Shown piece after piece: positions 35,083-42,080 of a stretch of DNA of 64,000 bases. A program made the position numbers and the translations under genes. The notes beneath the pieces were generated by a model. That model was not told the origin of the DNA and searched no databases. It saw only the letters and a list, made by a program, of their open reading frames with translations. Numbering within the stretch: the stretch's first letter is position 1; each line of letters opens with the position of its first letter. Source of the DNA: Clostridia bacterium (GTDB lineage Bacteria > Bacillota > Clostridia > Christensenellales > Aristaeellaceae); the NCBI GenBank assembly GCA_900769875.1, contig CAAGII010000084.1:27416-91415 (forward strand). The letters run 5' to 3'.

Positions 35083-38000
35083 TTACACCACGCCGTCAGG
35101 CATCGGGGGCTGCTCCCCAAAGTAATGCACCATTTCCGCGTTGGTCAGCTCAAAGGCTTCCTTCACATAGTCCCACAGAAGCGTCGGACGCTTGCGGATG
35201 GTATTGCGCAGTCGCTCCACGCGCTGCTGCCAGTAGCGGTAAGCGCCGTCGGGCGTGGTCGGTGATTCGGCGATGATTGCCTTATCGTTCTCCTCCGCCC
35301 AGCGGTAGAAGTGCATGTTCATTTCCGGCTCAAGCTGGGCCACCATGGGTTCAAGCACCGCAAGCATGTTCTCCGTGGTGAAGGTCTTGAAAATATCGCC
35401 AAACTTCGTCAGGAACCTGTCCTTGTACTCAGGTACCGTCAGCAGCTTGAGAAGAATGGTATTATCGATGTTTTTCTGACCCATGCCGGTCTTCTTCGTG
35501 TAGCTCTTGGGGCTGTTGAAGGAAGAGCTGAACATGCCGTAGTCCTTGTCGTACCACATCCACTTCCACTTGGAGCCGGGCTGATCGAGCCTGTAGAAAC
35601 GGATATTACCAATATCCGAATCGCCGACAAACATCGCCAGCGCAATGTACTCAAAGTAGTTGTCCACATCCACGTTATCCAGAATGTACTCCAGATCGGC
35701 GGGATTGCTGGCCGGGTCGCTGTTCTTGATACGGTCGATCATGCTGCGGTATTCGCGTCTGACGGTATTGGAGCCGGATTTCAGGGAGCCGTTGCCCTCC
35801 AGAATCGTCAGCTTGTCCGCCTCGGCAAGCGTCAGTCCCTCGAACTGCGCCACCTGATTCTTGTCCGCGCGTTCACGCATGTTGTAGTGGCCCCAGTACT
35901 GACCATTCAGATACACGATCACGGGCTTCCACGCCTGATGAACCACCGTCGAGCCGTATAGATCAAGCAGTCTGCTCTGGAAGCCGTCCAGCAGGCGTGT
36001 CCAAACGCAGTCGTTGCCGCTGTTGCGCAACACAATGCACTTGTACTCTGTATAGTCGCGGTCGTCAAACAGTGGCGCCTCGAAGCTCTTTGCGCCGTAC
36101 TTCGCCTTTGCGCGGAGCTTGAAGGTTTTCTGCGGCATGTCAAGACTGTACTGACCCTGCAGGCCAAACTCCATACCCTGATTCAGCACCTGCGTTCCGT
36201 CGAGCAGATAATACTCAATGTGGCCTTCCCGCTCGATCTTGCCAAATTCGCGGTAGACCGTATTGGCAAAGGGAATGCCCTTGCTCTTGTCCACGTTGGG
36301 GCCGACGGTCAGCATGCCGTCCTCGGGAGCCCAGAGCTCCATGGGATCAGCCACAATGCTGACGATGGGGAGCGTATGGTAGGTATTGACAAAGTAGCTG
36401 CCCGTCACGATTTCGCTCGGCTCTACGTCCGTACCCGCGTCGCTGAAGGCGCGCGCCCGAACCACCGTGGTGAAGCTGAATTCCAGCTCCTGCCCCGTAT
36501 AGCGCGTGGACAGTCTTGTGGGGATCGAACCGTCGAGCGTGTAATACACACTGCAGCCCTCGGGGATCGTAAGCCCAACCCTGACCGTACCATAGTGCAG
36601 ACCCGGATCGGTTGTCAATTCCGGATTGGGCGCATACCCACGGAAGCCGCTGCCATTGGGCGCCGCGGGCGTCGGGGCACTGTAATAAAAAAAGCCAGTC
36701 ATGTTCAGCGTCCGGCCATAGGACACATCTGTCCGCATGGCTGTAGGCAGAATCAGTTTATCCAGTATTCTGCCTGTCGGGTCAGAGAGGCAGATGGTCT
36801 CGCCTTTGCTGCGCGATATGGCAAAATTCGTATGCGGTTGTGAAGTCGTTGATGCCTGTGAGTTTTTGTCGCAGAAAACCACCAGATACGAATCCGGCTG
36901 AATCACCGTACCCTGCGGAAACTGCCAGCGGCGCGGACGGCCTATCCTGTCGGAAAGGCCGTAGCCGCTCAGGTCAACCGGCTGGGTTGAGCTGTTGTAG
37001 AGCTCAACCCAGTCGCAGAAGCCATTGTAGCCGGGCACAGCCACGCTGTCATTGCTGGCCATGACCTCGGTAATGTATACGCCCGTCCTGTTCCAGATCC
37101 GCAGCTGACGATCCATCAGCAGCGCGCTGTCCGGGGTATTGGGCAGCTGCGGCGTCGCGACGGTATGCACGCTGAAGACTCCCGTGGCGGGATCACGGGC
37201 GTAGCTACAGTCGCGCGGGATGTTATCCACCGTCACGCGATCCACCAGTCTGCCGCGCTGGTCGCTCAGCACCACGGTATCATGCTCGGCGCTGATACGG
37301 AAATTCGCATGGGGCGGCGTACCGTCGGTGCCGCTTGCGCGATCCTTGCCGGAGCAGAACACGATGTAGTAGCTGTGCGGCGGTACCACCGCGCCCTCCG
37401 GGAATCGCCACTGGAGGGGCTTGTTTTCATTATCGCTCAGCGCGTAATTGTCAAGGCTGATGGTCTTGTCCGTGGTATTGTACAGCTCGATCCAGTCGGA
37501 GAAGTCGCCATCCTCATCCGTCAGGCCCGTACAGGGATCCGGCATGACCTCGTTGATGATCAGCGCGCCGTCCACCACCATGGTGGCGGTCTTGTAAGCC
37601 ATGTGTCCTTCGTCCGAGTTGGGGTAGCCGGGGCTGTACGCCGTCGTTTCCACAAAGGAGCCGTTCGGCTGCAGCGCCCATGACGTATTGGTGCCCATGA
37701 TCCTGTAGGTGCACTGATCGATCAGATACGCGTCGGGATCGAAGAGATACACGGTCTCGCCGTTGGAGGAGAGCTTGAACTTGGCATGGAAGGGCTTGCC
37801 GGGATCCACCTGATTGGTGTCCGAACAGAATACAACCATCCGCTCGTCCGCCTTGAGGACCACATGGCTGGTGAAGATGAACTTGAGCGTGTCATGCGCG
37901 TCCGAAAGGCCGACGCTGTACAGGTCGATATCATGATCGGAGCTGTTCCACAATTCAACCCAGTCAGGATATTCGCCGTTCTCATCAGGCACAGCAGTCC

Positions 38001-38286
38001 GGTTAGCCGGCATGACCTCGCTGATCACCAGCCCCTGATAGTAGCTGTTTACACCGCCGCTGGCCTCGCCCACCAGTCCGCTGGGCGTGCCAGTGGTGTA
38101 AATCGCGCGGCCAAGATGTGTTTTGGGGCTGACCGCCACCACCACAGCAATCAGCGCAAGGAACACAAGCATTGGCAGCAGAATACGCTGACGGTGCTTC
38201 TTCTCTTTGCGGAACTGCTTTTCCGGATTGTGCGCCTGACGGTGTCGGGACACATTTCCTGATCTTTCAGGAGGCATCTGCTGCAT
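35083..38286 (-). CDS. Membrane-anchored surface protein: three lamin-tail domains, CHB_HEX domain and CotH kinase
   Basis: This 1067-residue protein begins with a basic cytoplasmic stretch and one membrane helix (about 36-52). Next come three lamin-tail domains (about 84-222, 241-382, 402-545; each with ISEVM/INEVM/ITEVM, DWVELYN and a late strand). A chitobiase/hexosaminidase C-terminal-like domain follows (about 555-632, YYTLDGSIPT). The last part is a CotH-kinase domain (about 700-1055) with GQYWGHYNMRERAD, the catalytic-loop-like GDSDIGNIRF (about 888-897) and the metal-binding WYDKDYG (Asp913, Asp915). Bacillus CotH is a spore-coat protein kinase. The ATG at 38286 is preferred, as upstream sequence is unrelated. 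Confidence 0.88.
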   Translation of the reverse strand: MQQMPPERSGNVSRHRQAHNPEKQFRKEKKHRQRILLPMLVFLALIAVVVAVSPKTHLGRAIYTTGTPSGLVGEASGGVNSYYQGLVISEVMPANRTAVPDENGEYPDWVELWNSSDHDIDLYSVGLSDAHDTLKFIFTSHVVLKADERMVVFCSDTNQVDPGKPFHAKFKLSSNGETVYLFDPDAYLIDQCTYRIMGTNTSWALQPNGSFVETTAYSPGYPNSDEGHMAYKTATMVVDGALIINEVMPDPCTGLTDEDGDFSDWIELYNTTDKTISLDNYALSDNENKPLQWRFPEGAVVPPHSYYIVFCSGKDRASGTDGTPPHANFRISAEHDTVVLSDQRGRLVDRVTVDNIPRDCSYARDPATGVFSVHTVATPQLPNTPDSALLMDRQLRIWNRTGVYITEVMASNDSVAVPGYNGFCDWVELYNSSTQPVDLSGYGLSDRIGRPRRWQFPQGTVIQPDSYLVVFCDKNSQASTTSQPHTNFAISRSKGETICLSDPTGRILDKLILPTAMRTDVSYGRTLNMTGFFYYSAPTPAAPNGSGFRGYAPNPELTTDPGLHYGTVRVGLTIPEGCSVYYTLDGSIPTRLSTRYTGQELEFSFTTVVRARAFSDAGTDVEPSEIVTGSYFVNTYHTLPIVSIVADPMELWAPEDGMLTVGPNVDKSKGIPFANTVYREFGKIEREGHIEYYLLDGTQVLNQGMEFGLQGQYSLDMPQKTFKLRAKAKYGAKSFEAPLFDDRDYTEYKCIVLRNSGNDCVWTRLLDGFQSRLLDLYGSTVVHQAWKPVIVYLNGQYWGHYNMRERADKNQVAQFEGLTLAEADKLTILEGNGSLKSGSNTVRREYRSMIDRIKNSDPASNPADLEYILDNVDVDNYFEYIALAMFVGDSDIGNIRFYRLDQPGSKWKWMWYDKDYGMFSSSFNSPKSYTKKTGMGQKNIDNTILLKLLTVPEYKDRFLTKFGDIFKTFTTENMLAVLEPMVAQLEPEMNMHFYRWAEENDKAIIAESPTTPDGAYRYWQQRVERLRNTIRKRPTLLWDYVKEAFELTNAEMVHYFGEQPPMPDGVV

Positions 38287-38387
38287 GGGCAAATTCCTGC
38301 CTTTCTCACTTCTGTCATCAGCTGCCGCATGAGCGCGCCATCGGTGGCATGCGGCATTGCAAACAATCTGTGACCATTTGCGCATTT

Positions 38388-38416
38388 ATTGTAGCACAAA
38401 TGACAAACTGTTGCAA
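38388..38416 (-). promoter_or_regulatory. Promoter of the CotH-DUF4956-VTC unit
   Basis: On the - strand, TTGCAA, 17 nt and TACAAT lie about 100 bp before the cotH-like start. The consensus is of the vegetative sigma-A type, which argues against purely sporulation-specific expression. Confidence 0.65.
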
Positions 38417-38444
38417 CATCATTCGACAGAAGCGCCGCATCATT

Positions 38445-39194
38445 TTACAAATCCGTGAATTGAGACCCATCCTCCGGAAGCATGCGGGCATTGCGGATCG
38501 GGCGTTCGAGCCTGTTCTCCACATAGCCGCGAAGAAGTCTGAAGGGTGCATGACAATCCTGCGTATCCACCCATGCCGCAGAGCCGCTTTGCAGCGCCAT
38601 CCGCAGCCAGCGCGCCTCCGCAGCCGATACGCCGCGCATGCCGCGCTCAGCGCAGTCCGCACAACAAAGGCCGCCTTCCTGCTCGTCAAACCAGCCGCCC
38701 TCCTCCAGAGACAGTCGCCTGCCGCAGCGCACACAATGGTTAAGCCGGGGCTTTTCGCCCTCGATGGCGGCAAAGTGAAGCAGAAAGCCGCTGATCAACG
38801 GTCGCCACGCCTGATCGGTAAAGGTCAGGCGGCTGAGCGTATGCAGAAGCAGCATGAAAAGCTCCTGCGCATTCTGGCCGGGCTGTGCAACCGCCTCGCA
38901 CAGAGACAGCAGATAGATACCGCAGTTGAGCCGATCCCAGTCCTGCCTGAGCGAATAGAAGGTCTCCGTGAGCGACGCGCCCGTCACTGTGATTCTTCCG
39001 CCTTTTTCGTAGAGCTCAAACTCGCCAAGAGCAAACAGCTCGCTGGCACCCAGCAGCTGGGATTTGGGCTTCCTGCAGCCTCGCGCCACGGCTTCGATCC
39101 GCCCTCTCGTGGGGCTGAGCAGGGTCAGCATGCGGTCGTTGTCGCGGTAATTGGCATAGCGCAGGACAATGGCGGTATTGGCCGTCTGCAGCAT
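38445..39194 (-). CDS. recO: DNA repair protein RecO
   Basis: This 249-residue protein has an N-terminal OB-fold (TANTAIVLRYANYRDNDRMLTLLSPTRGRIEAVARGCRK) and a C-terminal zinc finger (NHCVRCGRRL and GGLCCADC). RecO loads RecA on SSB-coated DNA with RecR. The ATG at 39194 follows a GTGAGGG site; upstream in-frame codons lack family similarity. Confidence 0.92.
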   Translation of the reverse strand: MLQTANTAIVLRYANYRDNDRMLTLLSPTRGRIEAVARGCRKPKSQLLGASELFALGEFELYEKGGRITVTGASLTETFYSLRQDWDRLNCGIYLLSLCEAVAQPGQNAQELFMLLLHTLSRLTFTDQAWRPLISGFLLHFAAIEGEKPRLNHCVRCGRRLSLEEGGWFDEQEGGLCCADCAERGMRGVSAAEARWLRMALQSGSAAWVDTQDCHAPFRLLRGYVENRLERPIRNARMLPEDGSQFTDL

Positions 39195-39272
39195 TCCCTC
39201 ACATCCCTTCTCCGGCGCATGCTTCAGTGATTCGTCCTGAAGCACGGTTTTTCCTGCGATCTTTGTCAAATA

Positions 39273-39353
39273 AGAAAAAGAATGCCATACTCCCGCGGCT
39301 GGACGCATCACGGCGTCCTCCCGGCAAAGGCTTCCGGCATTCTCGTATCGGTT
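39273..39353 (-). terminator. Terminator after the XRE regulator
   Basis: On the - strand, AGAATGCC and GGCATTCT enclose an inner GGACGC/GCGTCC hairpin and are followed by TTTTCTTATTT. It separates the regulator from recO. Confidence 0.7.
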
Positions 39354-39369
39354 TGTGCCTGATCTGTCG

Positions 39370-39681
39370 TCAGGTTTTCCAGCCGCGCACGGTATCCTGC
39401 GCGAAGCGGAGAAACTCAATCAGTTTTTCCTTGTCCCATTCGTTCAGCTCTGCGGGAACGGCGTTCAGGCTGTCAAGGCTCGCTTGGAGAAGATATTCAG
39501 GCGTCACGTTCAATACGTTGCAGAGAGACACCATGACGTCAAGGCTGGCGGAACGCGTACCGCGCTCAATATGTCCCATGTAGGAAGGCGAGATGCCGAC
39601 CTTCTCAGCCAGCTGCTCCTGCGTCATGCAGCTGCGCTTGCGGACCTTGCGGATTCGTGCGCCCATGTCCTTGTAGTTCAT
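39370..39681 (-). CDS. XRE-family helix-turn-helix transcriptional regulator
   Basis: This 103-residue protein has an N-terminal HTH_3 domain (IRKVRKRSCMTQEQLAEKVGISPSYMGHIERGTRSASLDVMVSLCNVLNV) and a short C-terminal helix (WDKEKLIEFLRFAQ). It resembles SinR-like repressors. Its target is unknown. The intergenic region upstream holds an imperfect palindrome, ATACATATAGTACAAATGATAC, that might be its own operator. Confidence 0.9.
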   Translation of the reverse strand: MNYKDMGARIRKVRKRSCMTQEQLAEKVGISPSYMGHIERGTRSASLDVMVSLCNVLNVTPEYLLQASLDSLNAVPAELNEWDKEKLIEFLRFAQDTVRGWKT

Positions 39682-40124
39682 TCCGATCCCCCCTGCTCAG
39701 GTTCATTGTAAGCCTTTGCCCTATCAAATTGAACAGACAAGGCGTATCATTTGTACTATATGTATTGACATCTCGTTCCCTTATGCGATCGAAAAATGTG
39801 AAATTTGGAGTCTGTCGACGCGCTTCAAATTCTTCTTTGCAGTAGTAAAGCTCATGCCCCATGCGTCAGAGCCAAAGATTTCAAAGATTTTTTGCAAAAG
39901 GACTGTACTTTTTCACCTTGCCGTGATATAATGGTAGATGTAACCCAGCCAGGTATGCAAGGTTCATTCCTCCTTTGGTTGTTAGCTGTTTGTCAGCCAG
40001 ACCCACCGCTGATGCATGCGCGGATGCGGAACCAACGTCGGGATCACAGAACCAGTGAACCATGGAAGATTAAGCACCGAATGACATTGGTATGGGTAAC
40101 GATCAAAGAGGAGGTATCCCCACC
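39682..40124. other. Intergenic region between the XRE regulator and the zinc-ribbon gene
   Basis: The 443 bp hold no gene I can support. Visible elements are a possible XRE operator (around 39737-39766), the promoter at 39904-39932 and a leader of about 190 nt with a GAGGAGG Shine-Dalgarno at 40108-40114. I recognise no known riboswitch in the leader. Confidence 0.6.
39904..39932 (+). promoter_or_regulatory. Extended -10 promoter of the zinc-ribbon gene
   Basis: TGATATAAT (an extended -10, TGN plus TATAAT) with TGTACT 17 nt upstream. The transcript would carry a leader of about 190 nt. Confidence 0.6.
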
Positions 40125-40415
40125 ATGTATCAGGACGAAACTTTGACTTGCCGTGACTGCGGCCGCGAATTTGTGTTCTCCGCTTCCGAGCAGGAGTTCT
40201 TCGCTTCCAAGGGCTTCCAGAACAAGCCCAGCCGCTGCGCCGCCTGCCGTGCCGCCAAGCGTGCTTCCCAGAACGGCGGCGCCACCACCCGCCAGATGTT
40301 CGACGTGATCTGTGACGCTTGCGGTCAGCCCACCCAGGTGCCCTTCCAGCCCCGTGGCGACCGTCCCGTGTACTGCCGTCCCTGCCTGGAAGCTCAGCAG
40401 CGCAACCGCTTCTGA
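40125..40415 (+). CDS. Small double zinc-ribbon protein
   Basis: This 96-residue protein has a first zinc ribbon, ETLTCRDCGREFVFSASEQEF with CAAC, of the zf-trcl type (PF13451). A linker (KRASQNGGATTRQ) and a second pair of knuckles follow (ICDACGQPTQVPFQP...YCRPC). Proteins of this kind are common, small and abundant in Clostridia and their function is unknown; they are predicted to bind nucleic acid or act as metal-dependent folds. GAGGAGG lies before the ATG at 40125. Confidence 0.85.
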   Translation: MYQDETLTCRDCGREFVFSASEQEFFASKGFQNKPSRCAACRAAKRASQNGGATTRQMFDVICDACGQPTQVPFQPRGDRPVYCRPCLEAQQRNRF

Positions 40416-40434
40416 TTGAGGCAAGCCAGTCAAG

Positions 40435-40466
40435 CCTGTCGTTCCCTGTGAACGACAGGTTTTTTT
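40435..40466 (+). terminator. Terminator after the zinc-ribbon gene
   Basis: CCTGTCGTTC and GAACGACAGG form a 10-bp stem followed by seven T. Confidence 0.92.
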
Positions 40467-40487
40467 CGTGCCAGAAAAATTTCCCCC

Positions 40488-40515
40488 TTTGCATTGCGGA
40501 ATATGATGCTATAAT
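40488..40515 (+). promoter_or_regulatory. Promoter of the (alpha/alpha)6 glycosidase gene
   Basis: TTTGCA, 16 nt and TATAAT lie 31 bp before the start codon. Confidence 0.65.
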
Positions 40516-40545
40516 ATAGATAACAACAGCATAGGAGGTATGGAT

Positions 40546-41988
40546 ATGCCCCTCCCCCAAACGAGTGTTACCTTTCATACCGGCGATGCCGCCATCCAGA
40601 GGCTCTACAATACCGCAGTGGAGAAATGCCTGAAGAACCTGCAGGTCTTTGGCTCGGATCAGGTGCTTGTGGAAGGCGGAGGCTATGAGAAGCTGTGGCT
40701 TGAGACCCAGCCAATGGGCGGCGAAATGTATGCCAAGCGCAACATGACCGCCGCGCTCAACAACCAGCTGTTCTTTATGAGGACACAGCGCGAGGACGGA
40801 CGTCTGCCAGGCTCGATCCAGTGCATGAAGGACGGCCGTATTGAACCGCAGTTCAACAAGTTTCAGGGCTTCTGTTTCCCCTGGCCCGCACTGAACATGT
40901 ACTATCTGGCAGGTCGCGATCAGACGTACCTTGAGCAGCTTTACCGCTGTCTTGAGCGATTCGACGCGTATCTCTGGCGCGTGCGCGATTCCAACCACGA
41001 CGGCATTCTGGAAAGCTGGTGTGTGTATGATACCGGCGAGGATCATGCCGTTCGCTACGGTGATGCGCCGGTCTACTGCACAGAGGATGTGCCGCCCGAG
41101 GGTTATGCGGTGGTTCCGATCGCATCAATGGACTTCATGTCCTTCTCCTACTCCTCACGCGATACCCTTGCGGCCATCTCGCGGATACTGGACAACGGTC
41201 TGGAATCATTCTGGAGAGAAAAAGCGACCGAAGTCGCTTCCACAATCCATGACAAGCTATGGGATGACGCACGCGGCGCTTGCTTTGACCGGGACAAGCA
41301 CGGCCAGATGATGCCCGTGCTCCTGCACAACAACCTGCGCTGCATGTACTGGGGCTCCTTCAGTCAGGAGATGGCGGATACCTTTGTGCAAAAGCATCTT
41401 CTCAACCCGGATGAATTCATGACGCCCATGCCGCTTCCCTCAGTGGCGATCAATGATCCACTGTTCCGGAACGCGCTGGAGAACAACTGGAGCGGGCAGA
41501 GCGAGGGTCTCACCTATCAACGCGCCATTCTTGCGCTGGAGCGCTATGGCTATGAGCCGGTGGTTACCAGGCTGGGGCACGCGCTGATGCAGACCATCAT
41601 CAGGGGCGGATACCTGTTCACCCAGCAGTTTGATCCCATGACAGGGGTGCCCAGCCGCGTTGGCATGTATTCACACGAAGTGCTCTCCCCTGAGAGTGAC
41701 GAGCCCTTTCAGGACGCCTATGGCCCCACCCTGCTTGCCGTACTGGAGTACATCGCGCATATTTGGGGCGTTCATATCCAGATGGGCGAAATCTGGTTCA
41801 GCTTAGGCAGCACAAACGCCCCCTGCGACTATGAGCAACGCTGGGGCAAGCATATCTACAGGATCGAGAACGACGGCAAGCAAGCCCGCGTGTTTGTGGA
41901 CGGCTCGCTGCGCTATCTCTCCCCGCTTGGCCGTCGCCTGATAACCACAGAGCATGGCGAGCTGCTGCGCATTCGAAGCATTGAGTGA
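40546..41988 (+). CDS. (Alpha/alpha)6-barrel glycosidase, GH63/MGH1-like
   Basis: This 480-residue protein has a repeating helical-barrel pattern with YEKLWLETQPMGGEMYAKRNMTAALNNQLFF, FCFPWPALNMYYL, RDSNHDGILESW (probable catalytic Asp/Glu region), MDFMSFSYSSRDTLAAIS and NNWSGQSEGLTYQRAIL. This fits the GH63/GH37-like or MGH1-like group, which hydrolyse alpha-linked sugars. There is no signal peptide. The ATG at 40546 is preferred because GGAGG lies 7 nt before it; the ATG at 40540 would overlap it. It is monocistronic and converges with the GH43-GH28 operon, so it may act on the same imported glycans. Confidence 0.72.
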   Translation: MPLPQTSVTFHTGDAAIQRLYNTAVEKCLKNLQVFGSDQVLVEGGGYEKLWLETQPMGGEMYAKRNMTAALNNQLFFMRTQREDGRLPGSIQCMKDGRIEPQFNKFQGFCFPWPALNMYYLAGRDQTYLEQLYRCLERFDAYLWRVRDSNHDGILESWCVYDTGEDHAVRYGDAPVYCTEDVPPEGYAVVPIASMDFMSFSYSSRDTLAAISRILDNGLESFWREKATEVASTIHDKLWDDARGACFDRDKHGQMMPVLLHNNLRCMYWGSFSQEMADTFVQKHLLNPDEFMTPMPLPSVAINDPLFRNALENNWSGQSEGLTYQRAILALERYGYEPVVTRLGHALMQTIIRGGYLFTQQFDPMTGVPSRVGMYSHEVLSPESDEPFQDAYGPTLLAVLEYIAHIWGVHIQMGEIWFSLGSTNAPCDYEQRWGKHIYRIENDGKQARVFVDGSLRYLSPLGRRLITTEHGELLRIRSIE

Positions 41989-41999
41989 TGACAAAACGC

Positions 42000-42039
42000 A
42001 CCGCCCGGCTGAACGATACGGTTCGCCGGGCGGTGTGTT
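42000..42039. terminator. Bidirectional terminator between convergent glycosidase genes
   Basis: ACCGCCCGGC and GCCGGGCGGT form a 10-bp GC-rich stem. On the - strand it is followed by GCGTTTTG and on the + strand by GTGTTA. Confidence 0.6.
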
Positions 42040-42080
42040 ACATGCTGCTTTGGAAAAGCCTTGCGGAGCATGCTCAGTCA

